DNA of 14,986 bases from Deltaproteobacteria bacterium (lineage in GTDB: Bacteria; Desulfobacterota_B; Binatia; UBA9968), in assembly GCA_027297485.1 (NCBI GenBank), contig JAPUHZ010000161.1, positions 1-14,986 of the forward strand. The letters are read 5' to 3'. Made by a program: the position numbers and the translations under genes. Shown in pieces: positions 7,845-13,232 of this stretch; the stretch's first letter is position 1; every line of letters starts with the position of its first letter. The notes below the pieces were generated by a model. It saw only the letters and a list, made by a program, of their open reading frames with translations. It was not told the origin of the DNA and made no database searches.

Positions 7845-7873
7845 AAAAAACCCCAGTAGCATCCTAAGCTACT
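7845..7873 (-). terminator. Hairpin plus T6 just ahead of the helicase start (attenuator- or terminator-like)
   Basis: On the minus strand AGTAGC, a 7-base loop, GCTACT, then GGGG and TTTTTT form a short stem followed by a U-run, 2 bases before the TTG start. No minus-strand gene lies upstream for it to terminate, so it would act within the helicase leader. The stem is only 6 bp. Confidence 0.3.
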
Positions 7874-7881
7874 AATTTTCC

Positions 7882-7913
7882 TTGACTGGAGCAAGCGTTA
7901 GCTATGCTTGACG
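7882..7913 (+). promoter_or_regulatory. Candidate -35 elements (two CTTGAC boxes) for the cupin gene
   Basis: TTGACT at 7882-7887 and TTGACG at 7908-7913 face the cupin gene. The first has TATGCT after only 15 bases; the second has TAGTCT after 17. Neither -10 is convincing. Similar CTTGAC boxes precede the plus-strand genes at 9182 and 11777. Confidence 0.25.
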
Positions 7914-7934
7914 GCACCTGGTGGTGGTCTTAGT

Positions 7935-7953
7935 CTCATGTTAGATTCATGAG
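7935..7953. promoter_or_regulatory. Inverted repeat CTCATG-N7-CATGAG (possible operator)
   Basis: Perfect 6-bp arms with an AT-rich 7-base spacer lie in the divergent gap between the helicase and cupin genes, near the expected promoter of the cupin gene. The size suits a dimeric repressor site, but no regulator is linked to it. Confidence 0.3.
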
Positions 7954-8042
7954 GGCTGTTTGCTTTGGATCATTTTGGAGCGCTTGCAGAGTTTGTGGGA
8001 TCATCGAATTAGGAATGGAGAGCTCCCGAACCAAGGGCTGAC

Positions 8043-8324
8043 ATGATGGCATCGGTGGACCGGGAAAAAGTTGAAAGAGATTGGGCCGCACGGGGTTTTT
8101 CCTGCGACTTGTGGGTGGACCCACCGGGACGGGTGTGGGCTGACTTTGTGCACAACACCGATGAGCTAGTGATGCTGTTGGAGGGAGAAGAAGAATTTGA
8201 GATGGGCGGGAAGAAGTATCAGCTAAAAGCAGGTGAAAAGATCCTTATTCCCGCCGGGACTTATCATACCGCCCGCAACGTAGGAAAAATCACCTCAAGA
8301 TGGCTGTATGGATATAAGCGATGA
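8043..8324 (+). CDS. Small cupin-domain protein
   Basis: 93 residues forming a single compact cupin barrel. Motif 1 (residues 36-56, FVHNTDELVMLLEGEEEFEMGG) supplies His37 and Glu41; the second His of the classical HxH is absent. Motif 2 (residues 70-80, PAGTYHTARNVG) supplies His75 and Asn79. A 2-His/1-Glu metal centre is plausible. ATG 8043 is immediately followed by a second ATG (8046); an AAGGG lies 5-8 bases upstream. The gene stands alone, divergent from the helicase gene and convergent with the receiver gene. Small cupins of this sort are often of unknown substrate; a sensing, isomerase or oxygenase role cannot be chosen from sequence. Confidence 0.82.
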   Translation: MMASVDREKVERDWAARGFSCDLWVDPPGRVWADFVHNTDELVMLLEGEEEFEMGGKKYQLKAGEKILIPAGTYHTARNVGKITSRWLYGYKR

Positions 8325-8392
8325 GGAAAGGTGCGAAATAGGACACAAGAAGGAGATCGAGCGGGAGTTAGAGGGCACTTTAGAGGCTCGCT

Positions 8393-8782
8393 CTACCCGG
8401 TACCGCCAGCTTTCTCTGTGACCTTCCGTAGAGCCCGCTCCACTTTGAGTTGGAGGTCTCCTATGTCAAAGGGCTTTACGACGTAATCAAAAGCTCCCGA
8501 TTCTTTAGCGGTGAGCACCGTGCGCTTCGTATTCAGGGCCGTAAGCATAATGACCTGGCAATGGGGATTGATCTCTTTGATCTGCCTGAGAGCCTGAAAA
8601 CCGTCAGTTTCGGGCATGAGGATATCTAAAAATACTATCTCCGGTCTTTCCTCTTGAGTCTTTTGCACAGCAACTTTGACTGAGTCCGCCTCTAGGATTC
8701 GGAAATCCTTGCTAAAGACGATTTTTAGAGATTCCCTAACTCCCATCTCATCATCAACAATCAACAGTGTTGGCTGAGTCAT
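8393..8782 (-). CDS. Stand-alone CheY-like response regulator receiver protein
   Basis: 129 residues comprising only a receiver domain. The acidic pair Asp10-Asp11 (LLIVDDE), the phospho-acceptor Asp53 (IVFLDILMP), Thr81 (VIMLTA) and Lys103 (YVVKPF) are all present, so it should be phosphorylatable. There is no output domain, and no histidine kinase lies in the window. It must therefore signal by protein contact or work in a phosphorelay with a distant kinase. The ATG at 8782 has only a weak GTGAG upstream. An extended -10 promoter (TGaTATAAT) sits about 22 bases before the start and a 17-bp palindrome overlaps its -35 zone. It is convergent with the cupin gene, with a 68-base gap and no clear terminator. 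Confidence 0.92.
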   Translation of the reverse strand: MTQPTLLIVDDEMGVRESLKIVFSKDFRILEADSVKVAVQKTQEERPEIVFLDILMPETDGFQALRQIKEINPHCQVIMLTALNTKRTVLTAKESGAFDYVVKPFDIGDLQLKVERALRKVTEKAGGTG

Positions 8783-8803
8783 AATTTCTCACGAGGGAAT
8801 CAA

Positions 8804-8812
8804 ATTATATCA
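8804..8812 (-). promoter_or_regulatory. Extended -10 promoter of the receiver gene
   Basis: The minus strand reads TTGATATAATTTG, giving a perfect TATAAT at 8809-8804 with the TGn extension. No -35 match exists at the right distance, as is usual for extended -10 promoters. Transcription would start about 14 bases before the ATG. Confidence 0.55.
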
Positions 8813-8816
8813 ACCA

Positions 8817-8833
8817 CGGGGTTTGAAACCCCG
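8817..8833. repeat. Palindrome CGGGGTTT-G-AAACCCCG
   Basis: Perfect 8-bp arms around a single central base. It covers the -35 zone of the receiver promoter, a position suited to a repressor or activator site. Confidence 0.6.
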
Positions 8834-8906
8834 AGGTCGGCCCAAGGGAAGATCTATGGGTGAAGAGCTACCGCTTCTCCCCTTTGGAAACCCCATCGGT
8901 TATGTG

Positions 8907-8924
8907 CCCGCGGCTAGCCGCGGG
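8907..8924. repeat. Perfect 18-bp palindrome CCCGCGGCTAGCCGCGGG (REP-like)
   Basis: A fully self-complementary GC-rich sequence with no loop. It resembles the core of repetitive extragenic palindromes found in many copies in some genomes. Copy number cannot be judged from one window. Confidence 0.55.
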
Positions 8925-8979
8925 GGTATGCTAATATTCAAATCTATTAGGGACGGGAGGTGGCGCCGGCCTCAATCCA

Positions 8980-8995
8980 AAGCAACCGGTTGCTT
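8980..8995. repeat. Perfect 16-bp palindrome AAGCAACCGGTTGCTT
   Basis: A fully self-complementary 16-mer about 52 bases upstream of the -35 box at 9047. It has the size and symmetry of an operator for a dimeric regulator and could control the dioxygenase-like gene. Confidence 0.5.
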
Positions 8996-9046
8996 ACCAC
9001 TGTCCCCAGGACCGAAAAGTTACAGAATTTCCTGCCCTTTTTTCTC

Positions 9047-9077
9047 TTGACCTCGCCCTGGTGCTTGGAATTATAAT
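9047..9077 (+). promoter_or_regulatory. Sigma-70-type promoter for the dioxygenase-like gene
   Basis: TTGACC at 9047-9052 and TATAAT at 9072-9077 are both close to or at consensus. The spacer is 19 bases (18 if TTATAA is taken), slightly long. The leader would be about 100 bases. Confidence 0.55.
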
Positions 9078-9181
9078 GGGCCGATCATTAAGCCTATAGG
9101 ATTAGGCGCGCTCGCTTCTCTCCTAGATTTTAACATGTGGGGATTGCGTAGTATAGAGCCCTTATCGGCAGGGAGGTAAAG

Positions 9182-9697
9182 ATGAAAGATTTATATGCAG
9201 TAGATCTGAAAGAGGCCGTCGAATCTACTAAGGCAGCGGGTAAGGAGAGGCAGATCGTGTGGCAGGACTCGGAGTCGATCGCATTTTTAAGTCGAGGCCG
9301 CAAACAGAGAAGGGACTTCCATATCGACCCGAGCGACGAGGTAACTTTACAGCTAGGCGGGGAACAGCATCTCCACTACATCACTCCAGATGGCGAGCGC
9401 AAAGTAGCCGTTATCCACCCCAATCAAATACTGCTCTGCCCGGGTGGGGTCCCTCATTCTCCCAGGGTATCGGAGGATGCTTGGTTTATTGTCTTTGAAC
9501 GGAAACGGCGAGCCGATGAGCAAGATCGCTTCATGTGGTTCTGCGAGCAGTGTGGTGAAAAGGTTTACGAGGTGGCCGTCCTTGTTGGGGATTATCGGCA
9601 AGATCCGGTTTCGCAGGTCCACAGGCGATTCTACGGAGATAAATCTCTCAGGACCTGTAAGAAGTGTGGTGCTGTCATACCCCAACCCGGTTCGTAG
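9182..9697 (+). CDS. 3-hydroxyanthranilate 3,4-dioxygenase-like protein
   Basis: 171 residues of the bacterial 3-hydroxyanthranilate dioxygenase type, a cupin followed by a rubredoxin-like metal site. Iron ligands map to His47 and Glu53 (RRDFHIDPSDE) and His92 (GGVPHSPR); substrate-binding residues map to Arg43, Arg95 and Glu106. Second-metal cysteines are Cys121, Cys124 (WFCEQCG), Cys159 and Cys162 (RTCKKCG). The family opens the ring of 3-hydroxyanthranilate with O2 to give 2-amino-3-carboxymuconate semialdehyde, in kynurenine, quinolinate or nitrobenzoate routes. The loop after His92 is one residue shorter than the usual HSPxR, so the substrate may differ. A strong GGGAGG precedes ATG 9182. 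It is followed after 30 bases by the diiron-type gene, probably as one operon. No kynurenine-pathway partner or quinolinate synthesis gene is visible. Confidence 0.85.
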   Translation: MKDLYAVDLKEAVESTKAAGKERQIVWQDSESIAFLSRGRKQRRDFHIDPSDEVTLQLGGEQHLHYITPDGERKVAVIHPNQILLCPGGVPHSPRVSEDAWFIVFERKRRADEQDRFMWFCEQCGEKVYEVAVLVGDYRQDPVSQVHRRFYGDKSLRTCKKCGAVIPQPGS

Positions 9698-9727
9698 CTG
9701 AACCCCGGGCCCGTTCGGAGGAGCAGC

Positions 9728-10501
9728 ATGGATTCCTATTTCAAATCGCTTGAGAAGCTGGCTGAAAGATATCGCTCCGCCGAGGCTGAAGTAGTCACGG
9801 CCTATTTCACCAAACCGAGAACCAAAAGGAACCATATTCGTTGGCTTAAGGCGCAGGCCTTCAAAGAATATTCCGCAATCAAGCCCCTGCTGGAAATGCT
9901 TATGAAGCTTTATCCCTACCTGGATAAGGGAATGGATCGACATGAATACGAGGAGATTGGAGAAAAACTTGTAGAGGAAACGAAGCATGCCAGACTGATC
10001 ATGGACTTGCTGGAGGAGATGCGCGGTAGGAAGCTCACACCGAAAGAGCTGCCTTGGCTGCCGGAGGATAAAAGGCTTGCCAAGATCAGGGCACGCTATT
10101 CGAAAACCTACGCTGGGCTTTTGCACGGCTCCGAGGCCATCACTCAAAGAGAAATCAAACGCAAAGATGAATATATCGAGCGTGCGGCCATCACGCTAAC
10201 CGAGGGCGGAGGCGGTGCCCTTTATGAGGTTTGCAGCAGGTTAAAGGGTGGAGAGGTGGAGAGAAAAATCGCCTCCGCATTCAAGGCTATCCACCTCGAT
10301 GAGGTGAAACACAAAAATGTCGGCGGCCGAATTCTGGCTAAGCTGGTGAGGACCAAAAAGGACTATGAGCGTGCAGCAGAAATTATCCAAAGGGTGTCAA
10401 GCCAGCGCCTGCGTATGCGCAACGAACAGTTTGGTTTTCCCTTGACCGAGCGTAAGCTCCAGGAGATAGAGCGAGATCATGCCATAATGAAAGCCCGCTA
10501 A
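9728..10501 (+). CDS. Ferritin-like putative diiron protein
   Basis: 257 residues, predicted almost wholly helical. Ligands for a ferritin-like diiron carboxylate centre appear in the canonical order: Glu47 (AFKEYSA), Glu84-x-x-His87 (EETKHA), Glu159 (TLTEGG) and Glu192-x-x-His195 (LDEVKHKN). Spacings fit the four helices of the bundle. No signal peptide. The gene begins at ATG 9728 behind CGGAGG and 30 bases after the dioxygenase-like gene, so co-transcription is likely. An oxygenase, oxidase or iron-handling partner role is possible. The exact family was not recognised; the diiron call rests on the ligand pattern. Its TAA shares four bases with the stop of the convergent VOC gene. Confidence 0.65.
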   Translation: MDSYFKSLEKLAERYRSAEAEVVTAYFTKPRTKRNHIRWLKAQAFKEYSAIKPLLEMLMKLYPYLDKGMDRHEYEEIGEKLVEETKHARLIMDLLEEMRGRKLTPKELPWLPEDKRLAKIRARYSKTYAGLLHGSEAITQREIKRKDEYIERAAITLTEGGGGALYEVCSRLKGGEVERKIASAFKAIHLDEVKHKNVGGRILAKLVRTKKDYERAAEIIQRVSSQRLRMRNEQFGFPLTERKLQEIERDHAIMKAR

Positions 10502-11310
10502 TCCGAAAGATCGATAAGGACACCGTCAGGATCAGAGGTTGCATACGCTCCCATTTTACAAGCCTCCAAGTTTTTTTGCCTGGTAGCGCCTTCTCTTCCA
10601 ATGGCTATTTTCCTTGGGGCCGACCCGGGGAAAGATACGGCAATCTCTTCGAGGTCCTTTCGGACATTTTCTAATCTCTCGACCTTAAAGCCGATGTGAT
10701 CGAGCCCTTCCCTCAACCCTCTGTATGAAACCATGTCCCATGGGCGTATAGCGAGGCACACTCTGCCATCGGTTAGGTAAAAGCTATCCTTGTCGGATAA
10801 ATTCTCTACCGGGCTGAGCTCGTACACCTCTTGGTAAAATTGAGCCAAAAGGGCAGGTTTTGAGGCCCGGATGGCTATGTGATGGAGCCATCTTGGCTGG
10901 TCCCAACCTTCTTGAGTGTATCCTTCCCTCACATTAGCCATCCCTTTCTGAGAGAGATCAAAGTGATTACCTGTAGGATCATGGGTCCTTAACCCTGCGA
11001 AAGGAACATGAGACGGACTTCTTGCCACCATGATATCAGGGTAGTTTCGCTCCAGTCTGTCCAACACCGTTTGGACATCCTCCACCTCAAGACCAAAATG
11101 ATCGAGCCCGGCCTGGATCCCAGGCTGCCTTTGTAAGAGGGCAAAGCCTATAACCCCATCGCTGATGTGCCCTCGGTTTGGATTGTAATTCCCGGTCTCG
11201 TCGGTCATCCCGGTAGTGATCTTCTTCATTCCGAAAACCGTCTGATAAAACTTCGCCATCCTGTCATAGTTTTCGGTGTAAATAGCGACATGCCTGATCT
11301 TAGTGAACAT
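10498..11310 (-). CDS. Two-domain VOC protein, extradiol-dioxygenase-like
   Basis: 270 residues from ATG 11310, made of two vicinal-oxygen-chelate domains. Domain 1 (about 3-122) has RHVAIYTENYDRMAKFY (His7), DHFGLEV (His71) and DPTGNHFDLS (Asp118). Domain 2 (about 141-270) has LHHIAIRASKPALLAQFY (His144), DHIGFKV (His205) and DPDGVLIDLS (Asp267). Extradiol dioxygenases and glyoxalases use His-His-Glu; here Asp stands at the third position in both domains. A ring-cleaving or related metal-dependent role fits the neighbourhood but is not proven. AGGAGGG lies about 10 bases before ATG 11310; an upstream GTG at 11346 would include that site inside the gene, so it is not preferred. Confidence 0.8.
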   Translation of the reverse strand: MFTKIRHVAIYTENYDRMAKFYQTVFGMKKITTGMTDETGNYNPNRGHISDGVIGFALLQRQPGIQAGLDHFGLEVEDVQTVLDRLERNYPDIMVARSPSHVPFAGLRTHDPTGNHFDLSQKGMANVREGYTQEGWDQPRWLHHIAIRASKPALLAQFYQEVYELSPVENLSDKDSFYLTDGRVCLAIRPWDMVSYRGLREGLDHIGFKVERLENVRKDLEEIAVSFPGSAPRKIAIGREGATRQKNLEACKMGAYATSDPDGVLIDLSD

Positions 11311-11336
11311 AGTGACTTGCCCTCCTTCGGCGGGAG

Positions 11337-11366
11337 ATTTTCCCACTGTCCAACCAGTTCTGTCAA
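11337..11366 (-). promoter_or_regulatory. Candidate promoter of the two-domain VOC gene
   Basis: On the minus strand a perfect TTGACA (11366-11361) is followed after 18 bases by GAAAAT (4 of 6 matches to the -10 consensus). The start would fall just before the ribosome-binding site. Confidence 0.4.
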
Positions 11367-11480
11367 GATGGGCTTTATCTGCGTATTGCTTTCCGGAGTG
11401 GCATCAGTATAAGCCCCCTTTATCGAGTGGCTGACTAAAACTGAATCGTTCGATCAGGTCACATCTCCGATAAGTATTAC

Positions 11481-11531
11481 ATCATCCCGGACAGGAGTCC
11501 CCAGTTGGGCTTTTTCGGCTTAGGGGATGAT
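11481..11531. ncRNA. Possible three-stem structured element
   Basis: An outer stem ATCATCCC/GGGATGAT (8 bp) encloses GGAC-AGGA-GTCC and CCCA-GT-TGGG hairpins and a U-rich stretch, a multibranch layout. It does not match any riboswitch class I can recall. Chance folding cannot be excluded from one sequence. Confidence 0.25.
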
Positions 11532-11713
11532 TAGAAGTTATCAAAAGAAGGTCGTCAAATCAGGGGTAGGGAAGACGGGCATGGAATTGTCCTTGAGCAA
11601 TCTGGTATTAAAAAGACCTTCTCCTAAGCCTTAACTGTGCCTGGAGAAGAAACTCATCTCAAGGATAGTCAAGATAAGAAAGCCCGACCCCCGATTATTC
11701 TTTATATTTTCCC

Positions 11714-11743
11714 TTGACCTTTCCCCTCGATTTTGAATACCTT
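11714..11743 (+). promoter_or_regulatory. Weak promoter candidate for the one-domain VOC gene
   Basis: TTGACC at 11714-11719 with TACCTT after 18 bases. The -35 is good, the -10 is poor. Confidence 0.3.
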
Positions 11744-11776
11744 TAGCTTGTCTCAAGCCGGGGGGGTAAGACTGTT

Positions 11777-12148
11777 ATGAAGGCGCCTCTTAAAGTTACA
11801 GGAATCGACCATGTCGTGCTTCACGTCAGGAACCTACCTCGCTCCAAGAAGTTTTATGTGGAGCTTTTGGGCATGGAGGTGGACCACGAAGGTTCCACGT
11901 ATCTCTTTATGAACTGCGGGAAGCAGAGCGTGGCGCTCTTTGAGGTGGGCAAAGGAGAGAGGATCCATGCGGGTGACGAGATGAACCACATGGCCCTGTG
12001 TCTTAAGTCCGGCAAGTACCGGAAAGTAAAGGCTGTATTGGAGGAGGCGGGTGTTGAAGTCAGCGGCCGCATGGGCGATCCTCACTGTATCTACTTCTCT
12101 GACCCCGACGGCCACCGCCTCCAGCTTCTGACGCCGGGAGAGCAATGA
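11777..12148 (+). CDS. Single-domain VOC (glyoxalase/dioxygenase superfamily) protein
   Basis: 123 residues, a complete VOC domain of paired beta-alpha-beta-beta-beta units. Metal positions are His12 (GIDHVVLHVRNL), His71 (EMNHMALCL) and, at the third site, Gln116 (DPDGHRLQLL, codon CAG) where most relatives have Glu. The module YRKVKAVLEEAGVEV followed by DPHCIYFSDPDGHRLQLL is typical of the glyoxalase/fosfomycin-resistance/catechol-dioxygenase group. The substrate is unknown. ATG 11777 lies behind a G-rich run (GGGGGGG) at a long spacing of about 11 bases. The next gene starts 170 bases on, so they may be separate units. Confidence 0.85.
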   Translation: MKAPLKVTGIDHVVLHVRNLPRSKKFYVELLGMEVDHEGSTYLFMNCGKQSVALFEVGKGERIHAGDEMNHMALCLKSGKYRKVKAVLEEAGVEVSGRMGDPHCIYFSDPDGHRLQLLTPGEQ

Positions 12149-12199
12149 AATGTTAACTGATGTTGGATTGCAAGACCTAATCTCCAATGCTCGAAATAT

Positions 12200-12205
12200 T
12201 ATAAT
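12200..12205 (+). promoter_or_regulatory. TATAAT box ahead of the FAH-family gene
   Basis: A perfect -10 hexamer lies 114 bases before the FAH-family start in an AT-rich stretch. No matching -35 is seen at 16-18 bases, so this is only a candidate. Confidence 0.3.
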
Positions 12206-12318
12206 CGGATTGTGAGTGAACAGCGGAAACGACGGAGGGCTAGCCGGCGAAAATACCGCTTGCTAAAAACTTAGCCTGAGTAATAATCTAATCCGTCAAA
12301 AAACAGAGTACGACCAAA

Positions 12319-13209
12319 ATGCATTTAGCAGTGATCAAGCCTCAGGAGCTTGCTGTTATCCAAGGAGATTCCTATGTCCCTGTTGGGGAACATCTCTCTC
12401 GCCAGGGCCTTTTCCCGAGACAGGGGACGATGGTCGATCTCATCGATCAGTATGACTCGCTTAAGGCTCACATTGATGACGCCGTGGCCAAAGGAGCTGC
12501 GGCGAAGCTAGACCCCAGACAACTTAATCCTCCCATAGAACGACCCTCAAAGATCTGGGCCGCTGCCGGTAATTACCGGAGAGGCAGCTCGGGTCTGGGT
12601 GATGCCAGGGGAAGGGGTGAGGCCCGTACCTTAACTCCGCAGGAAACTTTGGAGACGACTTTTCTTAAACCGCCCTCGGCTATCGTCGGACCGGAGGAGG
12701 CGATTGTTATTCCAGCAGGCGCCCAGACGATCTTTCCAGAGCTCGAGCTCTGCATCGTCATTGGTAAAAAGGCCCGTCATCTCTCAAAAGAAGAAGCGCT
12801 GCAGGCTGTTTTTGGCTACACCATTATTCTCGATGTCACGGCGCGGGGCTATGGGACAGGAAGGGGAGGTCAAGGGAGCCGTTGTATTCGGAAGGGATTT
12901 GAAACCTTTGCCCCTATTGGCCCCTGGATTGCGACCAAAGATGAGATTCACGATCCTCAAGACCTCACGATGCGCCTTTGGGTGAACGACGAGCTGACGC
13001 AGTCGGCCAAGACGGATGCGATGATCAACGGCGTAGCCGATCTCGTCAGTTTTCTCTCCAGCGTGAGCATGCTTTACCCCGGTGATCTTATTGCCACAGG
13101 CAATCCCGATTCGCCGGCTTTTCAGAGGCAGCTTCAGTCTGGCGACCGACTCACCGCGGAGATCGAAGGCATTGGAACCATGAACCTAACCGTTAACGGC
13201 AAAGCCTAA
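12319..13209 (+). CDS. Fumarylacetoacetate hydrolase (FAH) family protein
   Basis: 296 residues. The C-terminal two-thirds is the FAH catalytic fold: KIWAAAGNY entry strand (about 78-86), TFLKPPSAIVGP (about 114-125), FPELELCIVIGKKA with metal ligands Glu141 and Glu143, GYTIILDVTAR with Asp172, KGFETFAPIGPWI (192-204), and LYPGDLIATGNP. Members hydrolyse C-C bonds of acylpyruvates or hydrate/decarboxylate 2-oxo-alkenoates late in aromatic meta-cleavage pathways. That fits the dioxygenase genes upstream. The usual NDVSARD is replaced by LDVTARGYGTGRGGQ, so the exact reaction is open. ATG 12319 has no strong Shine-Dalgarno. The solute-binding-protein gene follows after 23 bases, probably in one operon. 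Confidence 0.88.
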   Translation: MHLAVIKPQELAVIQGDSYVPVGEHLSRQGLFPRQGTMVDLIDQYDSLKAHIDDAVAKGAAAKLDPRQLNPPIERPSKIWAAAGNYRRGSSGLGDARGRGEARTLTPQETLETTFLKPPSAIVGPEEAIVIPAGAQTIFPELELCIVIGKKARHLSKEEALQAVFGYTIILDVTARGYGTGRGGQGSRCIRKGFETFAPIGPWIATKDEIHDPQDLTMRLWVNDELTQSAKTDAMINGVADLVSFLSSVSMLYPGDLIATGNPDSPAFQRQLQSGDRLTAEIEGIGTMNLTVNGKA

Positions 13210-13232
13210 ACGAGCAAAAAAGGAGGTCTGCT

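Larger units (their letters stand above)
8783..9181. other. 399-base divergent regulatory region with three palindromes
   Basis: This non-coding stretch separates the receiver gene (-) from the dioxygenase-like gene (+). It holds two opposed promoter signals, palindromes at 8817-8833, 8907-8924 and 8980-8995, and a small GCCTA-N6-TAGGC stem at 9092-9107 in the presumed leader of the dioxygenase gene. A 75-codon open frame at 8823-9050 starts with TTG, has no recognisable domain and runs through the palindromes; it is not taken as a gene. Confidence 0.6.
11367..11776. other. Intergenic region with several inverted repeats
   Basis: About 410 bases without a supportable gene between divergent VOC genes. 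It contains ATCATCCC/GGGATGAT (11481-11531) enclosing two smaller stems, CTTCTCC-N18-GGAGAAG (11618-11649), and a TTGACC box at 11714-11719. The stop-rich frames argue against a decayed gene. Confidence 0.45.

Noticed and set aside
8355..8395. GAGCG...CGCTC pair between cupin and receiver genes as a shared terminator
   Set aside because: Five-base arms with a loop of about 25 bases and no U-run; not a credible terminator.
8817..8995. CRISPR-like or tandem repeat array
   Set aside because: The three palindromes differ in sequence and spacing, so there is no repeated unit.
8823..9050. 75-codon plus-strand open frame in the palindrome region
   Set aside because: TTG start, no ribosome-binding site, no recognisable domain, and it spans three palindromes and ends just after a -35 box.
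9353..10147. 264-codon minus-strand open frame
   Set aside because: Antisense across the end of the dioxygenase-like gene and the start of the diiron gene, both well supported.
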